A stretch of DNA of 6,556 bases. It comes from Sulfitobacter sp. (GTDB lineage Bacteria; Pseudomonadota; Alphaproteobacteria; Rhodobacterales; Rhodobacteraceae). The position numbers and the translations under genes are program-made. Below are positions 1 to 5,961 of this stretch, in pieces; the stretch's first letter is position 1, and the number at the start of each line of letters is the position of its first letter. The notes under the pieces are model-generated. The model saw only the letters and a list, made by a program, of their open reading frames with translations, had not been told where the DNA came from and did no database searches. The stretch lies in NCBI GenBank assembly GCA_026421135.1, contig JAPKCR010000132.1:1-6556 (forward strand), in the 5' to 3' direction.

Positions 1-15
1 CTCGCGACCTAGGAT

Positions 16-36
16 CGGGCTTTTCTAAAAAGTCCG
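16..36. other. Small hairpin downstream of accA
   Basis: Bases 16-24 pair with 28-36 around a CTA loop, giving nine base pairs with one G-T wobble when read on the plus strand. On the minus strand, in the direction of accA transcription, the wobble becomes an A-C mismatch and no T-run follows. It is therefore a poor intrinsic terminator for accA. It might instead end a plus-strand transcript entering from the left, since a short TTTT lies at 47-50. The role is unresolved. Confidence 0.25.
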
Positions 37-73
37 GCCCGCAGTCTTTTCGGGAAAGCGCCCAACTCTCGGG

Positions 74-1036
74 TTAAGCCGCCAAGCCTTTGGTGCCCAA
101 ATCCATGAACTTGGACCGCCGGTCAGCGATCAACGCCTTGCTGTCCATGCCGTCCAGATCATCTAGCATACCCGCAATCGCTTTGCCGACCGATTGAATG
201 GCGCTGGCCGGATCGCGATGCGCCCCGCCGCGCGGTTCTGGAATGATGCGATCATTCACGCCTAGCTGCTTCAAATCCTGCGCTGTCAGGCGCAACGCCT
301 CTGCCGCTTCGCGCATCTTCTCTGAATCTTTCCACAGGATAGACGCGCAGCCTTCGGGGGAAATTACCGAATAGACTGAGTGCTCAAGCATCGCGACCCG
401 ATTCGCCGTCGCAAACGCAACTGCCCCGCCGGACCCACCTTCGCCGATAATGACCGATACCAACGGCACCCCGATCTGTAGGCATTTCTCGGTGGCACGA
501 GCGATTGCTTCGGATTGGCCGCGCTCTTCGGCACCCTTGCCCGGATAGGCCCCGGGGGTGTCAACCAGCGTGATTACAGGCAACCCGAATTTTCCAGCCA
601 AGTCCATCAATCGTACAGCCTTGCGATACCCTTCAGGACGCGCCATGCCGAAATTCCGCTCGATCCGTGATTTGGTATCGTTGCCCTTTTCATGTCCGAT
701 AACCATGACAGGCACGTCATTGAAACGTGCAAGCCCGCCCAAGACCGCCAAATCATCCGCAAAATTCCTGTCGCCAGCAAGCGGTGTGTAATCAGTAAAG
801 AGCGCCTGAATATAGTCTTTGCAATGCGGACGATCTGGATGCCGCGCCACTTGGCACTTCCGCCAAGGCGTCAGAGTTTTATACAAATCATCCAGTATCT
901 GGTAGGCCTTCTTGTCCAAAGCTTTCGCTTCGGCACTGACATCCATCCCTTCCGACGAACGTGCAAGGGCGCGCAATTCTTCTGCTTTGCCCTCGATCTC
1001 GGCGAGCGGTTTTTCAAAATCCAGATACTGTGTCAT
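74..1036 (-). CDS. accA: Acetyl-CoA carboxylase carboxyltransferase subunit alpha
   Basis: AccA pairs with AccD to form the cytoplasmic carboxyltransferase that moves the carboxyl group from biotin on BCCP (AccB) to acetyl-CoA, making malonyl-CoA, the committed step of fatty-acid synthesis. The 320-residue protein has the usual length for the family. It carries a crotonase-type carboxyltransferase core with DTPGAYPG at about 159-166, GEGGSGGA at about 198-205 (oxyanion-hole glycines) and [11 protein letters not shown] at about 226-236, all typical of AccA. The N-terminus ([15 protein letters not shown]) also matches the family. I chose the ATG at 1036 because GGAG lies six bases upstream; a GTG at 1039 is also in frame but only three bases from that site. 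The next gene upstream on the same strand, a LysE-type exporter, ends 74 bp away, so accA may have its own promoter. Nothing looks truncated. Confidence 0.97.
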   Translation of the reverse strand: MTQYLDFEKPLAEIEGKAEELRALARSSEGMDVSAEAKALDKKAYQILDDLYKTLTPWRKCQVARHPDRPHCKDYIQALFTDYTPLAGDRNFADDLAVLGGLARFNDVPVMVIGHEKGNDTKSRIERNFGMARPEGYRKAVRLMDLAGKFGLPVITLVDTPGAYPGKGAEERGQSEAIARATEKCLQIGVPLVSVIIGEGGSGGAVAFATANRVAMLEHSVYSVISPEGCASILWKDSEKMREAAEALRLTAQDLKQLGVNDRIIPEPRGGAHRDPASAIQSVGKAIAGMLDDLDGMDSKALIADRRSKFMDLGTKGLAA

Positions 1037-1110
1037 CACATGCTCCGTGCTAGGTTATTCGCTATATGCCGCTGATTTCCAGCCTTTGCAACGCAGCCTG
1101 TTCAGCTCGT

Positions 1111-1707
1111 CTACCAAAGTACAGGCAACAATGACGCAATAAGCAAGCCCGCCATAGTCCAGTTAAACATCCGTAGCCGCCGTGGTTTCGTCATAAAACG
1201 CGACATTTCTTTGCCAAGGACTGTCCAAAGTGCAACCGATGGAAAGGCCATAACGGCAACAACACATGCCGCACCAAACAATGGTCCGAAACCCGCCACC
1301 GGAACGTAGATGGTGATGATACTTAGTCCGAATGCCCATGCCTTGGGGTTTACCCATTGAAACCCGGCAGCTTGCAAAAAGCTCATCGGGCGACCCCCGG
1401 CGGCTGCGTGCTGTGCCGGATCTGCAGTCGCGATCTTATATGCGAGGAAAAGCAAATAGATCCCGCTGAGTACTTTGAGAACCGTATAGATGACCGGAAA
1501 GGCATCAAATACGCGGATCAATCCTACCCCGACGAATAGCAGCATGGCCATAAAGCCAAAGGTAACCCCCATCATATGCGGGACAGTTCGCGCAAAACCG
1601 AAATTGGCGCCCGATGCCATCAGCATAAGGTTGTTTGGCCCCGGTGTAAGCGATGTGATCAAACTGAAGAGCGCGAGGGCTGAGAGTACATCAAGTGTCA
1701 TACACAT
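1111..1707 (-). CDS. LysE/RhtB family amino-acid exporter
   Basis: This is a predicted inner-membrane exporter of the LysE/RhtB family, whose members expel amino acids such as lysine, threonine, homoserine or cysteine derivatives. The substrate cannot be told from sequence. The protein is about 198 residues, normal for the family, and almost wholly hydrophobic with five to six likely membrane segments. It has the conserved TPGPNN motif at about residues 21-26, the following ASGANFG stretch in the first helix, and the WVNPKAW motif at about 118-124. The ATG at 1707 has GAGG six bases upstream. The ATG at 1701 (MTLDVLSALALF) matches the usual family N-terminus but lies twelve bases from that site, and an ATG at 1722 is also possible. 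It lies between mcl1 and accA on the same strand. No adjacent LysR-type regulator is seen in the window. Confidence 0.9.
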   Translation of the reverse strand: MCMTLDVLSALALFSLITSLTPGPNNLMLMASGANFGFARTVPHMMGVTFGFMAMLLFVGVGLIRVFDAFPVIYTVLKVLSGIYLLFLAYKIATADPAQHAAAGGRPMSFLQAAGFQWVNPKAWAFGLSIITIYVPVAGFGPLFGAACVVAVMAFPSVALWTVLGKEMSRFMTKPRRLRMFNWTMAGLLIASLLPVLW

Positions 1708-1768
1708 CTCATGCCTCAACACGCGGCTCGCGCCAAGCCCTTGTTCTCTGGCTCAAGAACAGCCCTGA

Positions 1769-1796
1769 GGGTGTGGGGGGCTGCCCCCCCACGTCT
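1769..1796 (-). terminator. GC-rich hairpin downstream of mcl1, possible terminator
   Basis: GTGGGGGG at 1773-1780 pairs perfectly with CCCCCCAC at 1785-1792 around a four-base loop. Wobble and GC pairs extend the stem to about 1769-1796. It begins about 10 bases past the mcl1 stop codon in the direction of mcl1 transcription, the right place for a transcript end or a 3' stabilising structure. No T-run follows on the minus strand, so strict intrinsic termination is uncertain. It could also stop readthrough into the LysE-type gene. Confidence 0.45.
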
Positions 1797-1806
1797 GTTA
1801 GTCCGT

Positions 1807-2766
1807 TTAGCGCGCCGCAATCATTTCAGACTGACGTACGATAACTTCGGCCTGCTTGATGCTGGCGATGTCGACCAGACGACCTTTATACACAGTAGCG
1901 CCCTCACCATTGGCCTTCGCAGTTTCCATGGCCGCCAGAATTTCGCGGGCCTCGGCCACAGCTTCTTCGGATGGCGTGAAGACCTCGTTCGAGATGGCAA
2001 TCTGTTTGGGGTGGATCGCCCATTTTCCGACCATGCCCAATGTGGCTGACCTGCGGGCTTGCGCGCGGCATCCCTCATCATCGGAAAAGTCGCCGAACGG
2101 GCCATCAACTGGCAAGATACCGTGGGTGCGGCAGGCGGCTACAATGGCGGTTTGCGCCCAATGCCACGGGTCGGACCAGTGCTTTACCCCATCGTGAAGC
2201 ATATAGTAATTTTCCTGCGTACCGCCGATGCCGGTGGTTTGCATGCCCATCGAAGCGGCAAAGTCAGCTGCACCAAGGCTCATCGCTTCCAACCGAGGGC
2301 TCGACGCCGCGATCTCTTCGACATGCGAGATGCCCGCTGCCGATTCGATTATAACCTCGAACGCGATCCGCTTGGACCGCCCCTTGGCAGCCTCAATCGC
2401 GGTCACCAGCGCATCAACAGCATACACATCCGCAGCACAGCCGACCTTCGGAATCATGATCTGGTCCAGACGTTCGCCTGCCTGTTCCAACAGATCAACG
2501 ACGTCGCGGTACCAATAAGGTGTGTCCAGCCCGTTGATGCGCACGGACAATGTCTTGTCGCCCCAATCCACATCGTTAATTGCGTTGATGATGTTGGCAC
2601 GGGCTATGTCTTTGTCGGACGGCGCGACGCTATCTTCCAGATCAAGGTTGATTACATCTGCGGCCGAGGCGGCCATTTTCTCGAACAGGGCAGGGCGGGA
2701 ACCTGGTCCAAACAGCTGGCAGCGGTTGGGGCGTGCGGGGGGCGTCGGCTGGATGCGAAAGCTCAT
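1807..2766 (-). CDS. mcl1: L-malyl-CoA/beta-methylmalyl-CoA lyase
   Basis: This enzyme reversibly cleaves L-malyl-CoA to acetyl-CoA and glyoxylate, and beta-methylmalyl-CoA to propionyl-CoA and glyoxylate. In the ethylmalonyl-CoA pathway it lets isocitrate-lyase-lacking alphaproteobacteria grow on acetate and other C2 units. The 319-residue protein belongs to the HpcH/HpaI aldolase/citrate lyase family and closely resembles, from memory, the R. sphaeroides Mcl1 sequence along its length. Key residues are present: Arg76 in SVRING for substrate binding, Glu141 in ESAAG and Asp168 in GAADFA as Mg ligands, and Asp299 in LVDIAS, the catalytic aspartate contributed by a neighbouring subunit in the R. 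sphaeroides enzyme. The ATG at 2766 has GAGGAA (2775-2780) eight bases upstream. It is transcribed divergently from dgcN across a 249-bp gap, so both may share control elements there. Citrate lyase beta subunit or Mcl2-type thioesterase are less likely given the Mcl1-specific N-terminus. Confidence 0.95.
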   Translation of the reverse strand: MSFRIQPTPPARPNRCQLFGPGSRPALFEKMAASAADVINLDLEDSVAPSDKDIARANIINAINDVDWGDKTLSVRINGLDTPYWYRDVVDLLEQAGERLDQIMIPKVGCAADVYAVDALVTAIEAAKGRSKRIAFEVIIESAAGISHVEEIAASSPRLEAMSLGAADFAASMGMQTTGIGGTQENYYMLHDGVKHWSDPWHWAQTAIVAACRTHGILPVDGPFGDFSDDEGCRAQARRSATLGMVGKWAIHPKQIAISNEVFTPSEEAVAEAREILAAMETAKANGEGATVYKGRLVDIASIKQAEVIVRQSEMIAAR

Positions 2767-2936
2767 GGGCTGGGTTCCTCGGGTAATAATGTTACAAGTG
2801 GGTCGCTTGAGTTGGTATTAAATTACACAGCGGGTCGCAAGCCAGATTTCGCAGGTGCAGCATTTGTCCTTGTGGCGGGCGCAAAAATATTCGAGAAAAC
2901 TGCCAATGTGCGCATCAATATTTTGCACTTCCTGAA

Positions 2937-2953
2937 AATTGCGGCGGAATTGC
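2937..2953 (+). repeat. AATTGC direct repeat, one helical turn apart
   Basis: AATTGC occurs at 2937-2942 and again at 2948-2953, with GGCGG between them. The 11-base period places both copies on the same DNA face. A related TTTTGC lies at 2921-2926. The position, about 60-80 bases before the dgcN start and just upstream of the TATAAA-like element, fits an activator or repressor site. The regulator is unknown. Confidence 0.3.
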
Positions 2954-2986
2954 AACCTCCTTGTGCGTATAAACAGCGAAAATGAC

Positions 2987-3001
2987 GCAAATCCAATTTG
3001 C
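2987..3001. promoter_or_regulatory. Perfect inverted repeat at the dgcN leader, candidate operator
   Basis: GCAAAT (2987-2992) and ATTTGC (2996-3001) are exact reverse complements separated by CCA. The element ends two bases before the dgcN Shine-Dalgarno GGAG at 3003-3006. It lies downstream of the TATAAA-like box, where a repressor would block transcription. As RNA it would form only a weak six-pair hairpin with a three-base loop. A binding site for a dimeric regulator is the simplest reading; the regulator is not identified. Confidence 0.4.
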
Positions 3002-3015
3002 CGGAGCATGTAGTG

Positions 3016-4017
3016 ATGATTGAAACACCTTATCTTCTTTTTCTGGGCGATGCGCCCGACCAGCTTGCTGTAAAAGTCGCGCAAGGCATCAAGGATTGGC
3101 GTCCGGACAATGCCGTGGCCCAATTCCGGATGGACGGTTGCAAGGCTGATCTGGGTCTGACGGATATGACCTTGGCACAGGCCAAAGAAGCGGGTGCCAA
3201 GACCTTGGTGATTGGTGTTGCCAACCGGGGCGGGATTATCAGCGCCGCCTGGAAATCGGTTCTGCTAGAAGCGCTCGAACTGGGTTTTGATCTGGCATCG
3301 GGTTTGCACAACCTTTTGCGCGACGAGGCTGATCTGGCCAGTGCAGCAGCCAAGACCGGTGGCAGCCTACATGATGTGCGAATTCCGTCTGTAAAGTACC
3401 CTATCGCAACAGGCATCAAGCGCAGCGGCAAGCGGGTGTTGGCGGTTGGCACGGATTGTTCCGTAGGTAAAATGTATACTGCCTTGGCGCTGGATGCAGC
3501 GATGCAGGAAAAGGGCATGAAAAGCACCTTTCGCGCCACTGGGCAGACCGGCATCTTAATCACTGGCGAAGGCGTCCCTTTGGATGCTGTCGTTGCTGAT
3601 TTTATGGCCGGTTCGATTGAATACCTGACGCCGGATAATGACGATGACCACTGGGACGTGATCGAGGGGCAGGGCAGCCTGTTCCACGTGTCCTATTCCG
3701 GCGTGTCCCTGGCGTTGATCCATGGTGGCCAGCCAGATGCGCTGATTCTGTGCCATGAGCCAACCCGTAAAACCATGCGCGGCTTGCCGGATTATACATT
3801 GCCCAGCTTGGAAGAGGTCCGCGATACGGCGCTGACGCTGGCAAAGGTCGCAAACCGGGCTTGCAAGGTTATCGGAATTTCGATCAACACTCAGCATATG
3901 TCCGAAGCCGAGGCAGAAGCCTATCTGTCAGAGGTCGAGGCCCGCCTTGGCTTGCCAGCCGTTGATCCGTTCCGCCAAGGGGCTGCAAAATTAGCAGACG
4001 CATTGGCAACCCTCTGA
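3016..4017 (+). CDS. dgcN: D-glutamate N-acetyltransferase DgcN (DUF1611 family)
   Basis: DgcN is reported to acetylate D-glutamate with acetyl-CoA, giving N-acetyl-D-glutamate, the first step of a D-glutamate catabolic route in marine proteobacteria and halophilic archaea. The 333-residue protein matches the DUF1611 family in length and layout. An N-terminal Rossmann-like domain (about 1-130) opens with MIETPYLLFLGD and contains VIGVANRGG at about 65-73. A C-terminal domain has a P-loop-like GTDCSVGKM at about 145-153, ATGQTGILI at about 174-182, DVIEGQGSLFH at about 214-224 and LCHEPTRKTMRG at about 245-256. That P-loop has the same spacing as the one in dethiobiotin synthetase (BioD). I chose the ATG at 3016 because GGAG at 3003-3006 sits nine bases upstream; an upstream TTG at 2998 would add six residues but overlaps the inverted repeat and has no good site. 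dgcA follows after 45 bp, which strongly supports the assignment. Activity is inferred from family and context. Confidence 0.88.
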   Translation: MIETPYLLFLGDAPDQLAVKVAQGIKDWRPDNAVAQFRMDGCKADLGLTDMTLAQAKEAGAKTLVIGVANRGGIISAAWKSVLLEALELGFDLASGLHNLLRDEADLASAAAKTGGSLHDVRIPSVKYPIATGIKRSGKRVLAVGTDCSVGKMYTALALDAAMQEKGMKSTFRATGQTGILITGEGVPLDAVVADFMAGSIEYLTPDNDDDHWDVIEGQGSLFHVSYSGVSLALIHGGQPDALILCHEPTRKTMRGLPDYTLPSLEEVRDTALTLAKVANRACKVIGISINTQHMSEAEAEAYLSEVEARLGLPAVDPFRQGAAKLADALATL

Positions 4018-4021
4018 CCGG

Positions 4022-4031
4022 CCCTTCGGGG
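4022..4031 (+). other. Tiny UUCG-capped hairpin between dgcN and dgcA
   Basis: CCC (4022-4024) pairs with GGG (4029-4031) around a TTCG loop, just past the dgcN stop codon. UUCG is a very stable tetraloop, but the stem is only three pairs and no T-run follows. It is not a terminator. It might protect the 3' end of a processed dgcN message, or be chance. Confidence 0.2.
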
Positions 4032-4062
4032 AGAGATTATTTGGCAATATGAAGGAGCGGGT

Positions 4063-5028
4063 ATGCGTATAGAAGTAAGCCGCGATGTGTTTCGGCTGGC
4101 CCAAGTGTTTACCATTTCGCGTGGTTCGCGGACCGAAGCGAAGGTGCTGACGGTGCGGATTTCCGAAGGCGGCGTGACGGGATGGGGCGAATGTGTGCCC
4201 TATGCCCGCTATGATGAGACGCTTGAAAGCGTGACTGCCGAGATTGAGGGTCTGCCTGACTCTTTCACCCGCGCGGACCTGTATGACCTGTTGCCGGCGG
4301 GTGCCGCGCGCAACGCAGTCGATTGTGCATTATGGGACCTTGAGGCCAAGCAAGCTGGTAAGCGGGTTTGGGAGCTGGCAGGGCTGGCAAAGCCGGGGCC
4401 TGAGATTACGGCCTATACGCTTTCGCTGGATACGCCGGAAAAGATGCAGGCGCAGGCTGCTTTGCATGCGCATCGACCCTTGCTGAAGATCAAGCTGGGT
4501 ACCGCCGACGACATGCCGCGGCTTGAGGCCGTAAGGGCTGGAGCTCCCGATGCGCAGATTATTATTGATGCAAACGAGGGATGGTCGGCCAAGGTCTATG
4601 CTGATCTTGCCCCCCATCTGGTGCGGTTGGGCGTATCACTTGTAGAGCAACCTTTGCCCGCCGGTGAAGATGACGCGCTGATCGGGATGGACCGTCCTGT
4701 ACCTGTCTGCGCAGACGAAAGCTGTCACGATCGGACAAGTTTGCCCAAGTTGAAGGGCAAATATGATGTGGTAAACATCAAGCTGGACAAAACCGGTGGT
4801 CTGACCGAGGCGCTTGCCTTGCGCGATGCGGCACTTGCCGAGGGCTATGACGTCATGGTGGGCTGCATGGTCGGATCGTCCCTTGCAATGGCCCCGGCCA
4901 CCTTGGTTGCGCAAGGTGCAAAGGTTGTTGATCTTGACGGCCCGCTTCTTCTGGCCGAAGACCGTGAGAACGCTTTGACATTTGACGCAGCCGGGGTGCA
5001 TCCACCATCGGCCAAGCTTTGGGGATAA
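4063..5028 (+). CDS. dgcA: N-acetyl-D-glutamate racemase DgcA (enolase superfamily)
   Basis: DgcA is reported to interconvert N-acetyl-D-glutamate and N-acetyl-L-glutamate, following DgcN in D-glutamate use. The 321-residue protein belongs to the muconate-lactonizing/dipeptide-epimerase subgroup of the enolase superfamily, with an N-terminal capping domain (about 1-105) and a TIM-barrel domain. The catalytic set is complete. Lys144 in LKIKLG and Lys240 in NIKLD are the acid/base pair; Asp169 in IIDANEGW, Glu195 in VEQP and Asp218 in ADES are the Mg ligands. The spacing Lys144-Asp169-Asp218-Lys240 fits that of E. coli L-Ala-D/L-Glu epimerase YcjG as I recall it. A DxD motif (Asp290, Asp292 in VVDLDGP), used by dipeptide epimerases to hold a free amino group, is retained. 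The start has GAAGGAG five bases upstream. It lies 45 bp after dgcN and 3 bp before dat. Without this context it would be called a dipeptide epimerase, which remains possible. Confidence 0.88.
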   Translation: MRIEVSRDVFRLAQVFTISRGSRTEAKVLTVRISEGGVTGWGECVPYARYDETLESVTAEIEGLPDSFTRADLYDLLPAGAARNAVDCALWDLEAKQAGKRVWELAGLAKPGPEITAYTLSLDTPEKMQAQAALHAHRPLLKIKLGTADDMPRLEAVRAGAPDAQIIIDANEGWSAKVYADLAPHLVRLGVSLVEQPLPAGEDDALIGMDRPVPVCADESCHDRTSLPKLKGKYDVVNIKLDKTGGLTEALALRDAALAEGYDVMVGCMVGSSLAMAPATLVAQGAKVVDLDGPLLLAEDRENALTFDAAGVHPPSAKLWG

Positions 5029-5031
5029 TAG

Positions 5032-5892
5032 ATGCGGACTGTTTACGTGAATGGCGACTACCTGCCCGAGAATGAAGCCAAGATTTCTATCTTTGATCGC
5101 GGGTTCCTGATGGCGGACGGAGTGTACGAAGTGACCTCGGTTCTGGATGGCAAATTGATTGATTTCGAAGGCCACGCCATCCGATTAAGCCGTTCGCTGA
5201 ACGAATTGAGCATGCGCAACCCGATCTCGAAAGACGACCTGCTTGAGATTCACCGCGAACTGGTGCGCCTGAACGAGATCGACGAGGGGCTGATCTATTT
5301 GCAGGTCACGCGCGGGTCTGACGGCGACCGCGACTTTGCCTTTCCGGATCCTGAAACGACTGAGCCTACGATTGTTCTGTTCACACAGTCCAAGCCCGGC
5401 ATGGCCGACAGCCCTGCCGCTAAAAAAGGTGCCAAGATCATCAGCATCGAAGACATCCGTTGGGGGCGTCGCGACATCAAGACGGTACAATTGTTATACC
5501 CGTCGATGGGCAAGATGATGGCCAAGAAAGCCGGTTGCGATGATGCGTGGATGGTTGAAGACGGGTTCGTGACCGAAGGCACCAGCAACAACGCTTACAT
5601 CGTCAAAGGCAACAAGATCATCACCCGCGCGCTGAGCAACGACATCTTGCACGGCATCACCCGCGCCGCCGTTCTGCGCTTTGCTAAAGAGGCGCAGATG
5701 GAAGTCGAAGAACGCAACTTTACCATCGATGAGGCGAAGGCCGCAGATGAGGCGTTTACTACCTCTGCCAGCGCATTTGTGATGCCCGTGGTCGAGATTG
5801 ACGGTGTTGCGCTGGGCGACGGCACGCCCGGGCGGATCGCGCCGCGCCTGCGCGAGATCTATTTGGACGAAATGCGCAAGGCGGCGGTTTAG
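5032..5892 (+). CDS. dat: D-amino-acid transaminase (PLP fold type IV)
   Basis: This PLP enzyme moves the amino group of D-amino acids such as D-alanine to 2-oxoglutarate, giving D-glutamate and a 2-oxo acid, and can run in reverse to supply D-amino acids for cell walls. The 286-residue length is typical. Family marks include VNGDYLPENEAKISIFDRG at the N-terminus, FLMADGVYEV at about 25-34, the PLP Schiff-base Lys150 in RRDIKTVQLL, Glu182 in TEGTSNNAY (partner of the pyridine nitrogen, 32 residues after the lysine as in the Bacillus enzyme), and HGITRAAVL at about 207-215. The canonical RxH carboxylate motif of Bacillus D-AAT appears as Arg100-Asp-Phe102, so the histidine is missing. The ATG at 5032 is three bases after the dgcA stop, with a modest GGGGA at 5021-5025, which suggests translational coupling. 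Context links its D-glutamate product to DgcN/DgcA. A branched-chain aminotransferase is less likely. Confidence 0.92.
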   Translation: MRTVYVNGDYLPENEAKISIFDRGFLMADGVYEVTSVLDGKLIDFEGHAIRLSRSLNELSMRNPISKDDLLEIHRELVRLNEIDEGLIYLQVTRGSDGDRDFAFPDPETTEPTIVLFTQSKPGMADSPAAKKGAKIISIEDIRWGRRDIKTVQLLYPSMGKMMAKKAGCDDAWMVEDGFVTEGTSNNAYIVKGNKIITRALSNDILHGITRAAVLRFAKEAQMEVEERNFTIDEAKAADEAFTTSASAFVMPVVEIDGVALGDGTPGRIAPRLREIYLDEMRKAAV

Positions 5893-5905
5893 GCAGGGGG
5901 GCAAC

Positions 5906-5920
5906 GTCCGCTATGCGGAC
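5906..5920 (+). other. Perfect 6-bp hairpin just after dat
   Basis: GTCCGC (5906-5911) and GCGGAC (5915-5920) pair exactly around a TAT loop, 14 bases past the dat stop codon. No T-run follows directly. It may stabilise the 3' end of the dgcN-dgcA-dat message or work with the terminator candidate about 15 bases downstream. Confidence 0.35.
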
Positions 5921-5935
5921 AAAGTTACCGTCTAT

Positions 5936-5961
5936 CCGATTTAATCGAATGTCGGCTTTTT
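5936..5961 (+). terminator. Likely Rho-independent terminator of the dgcN-dgcA-dat operon
   Basis: CCGA (5936-5939) pairs with TCGG (5952-5955), extended by a T-G wobble and, past one bulged base, two A-T pairs around an AATCG loop. A C and then five T residues (5957-5961) follow. The stem is short, but the stem plus T-run and its place about 45 bases after dat fit an intrinsic terminator. Confidence 0.45.

Larger units (their letters stand above)
2767..3015. promoter_or_regulatory. Divergent promoter region between mcl1 and dgcN
   Basis: These 249 bases separate two genes transcribed away from each other, so both promoters should lie here. The stretch is visibly richer in A and T than the flanking genes. 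It contains a TATAAA-like element at 2968-2973 on the plus strand, about 43 bases before the dgcN start, that could be a -10 box. A GGGTCGC heptamer is repeated directly at 2800-2806 and 2832-2838, exactly 32 bases apart. AATTGC is repeated at 2937-2942 and 2948-2953, 11 bases apart, and a perfect inverted repeat lies at 2987-3001. I could not assign a convincing -35/-10 pair for either gene. No small gene is supported in this gap. Confidence 0.6.

Noticed and set aside
1737..1770. TGTTCT/AGAACA inverted repeat between the exporter gene and the GC-rich hairpin
   Set aside because: The arms are six bases with an eight-base loop and no T-run. It could be part of a promoter or terminator structure, but nothing distinguishes it from chance.
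2059..2985. A 308-codon open frame on the plus strand, antisense to mcl1
   Set aside because: The minus strand there encodes a near-canonical Mcl1 with all active-site residues. The antisense translation is rich in Arg, Ala and Gly with no recognisable domain, as expected of a shadow frame in GC-rich coding DNA.
3008..3013. ATG-TAG minimal upstream open frame just before dgcN
   Set aside because: It lies within the spacer between the Shine-Dalgarno site and the dgcN ATG. One start codon followed by a stop is easily chance, with no evidence of translational control.
2818..3123. A 101-codon minus-strand frame crossing the mcl1-dgcN gap
   Set aside because: It overlaps the dgcN start and the divergent promoter region, has no recognisable domain and no ribosome-binding site that I could see.
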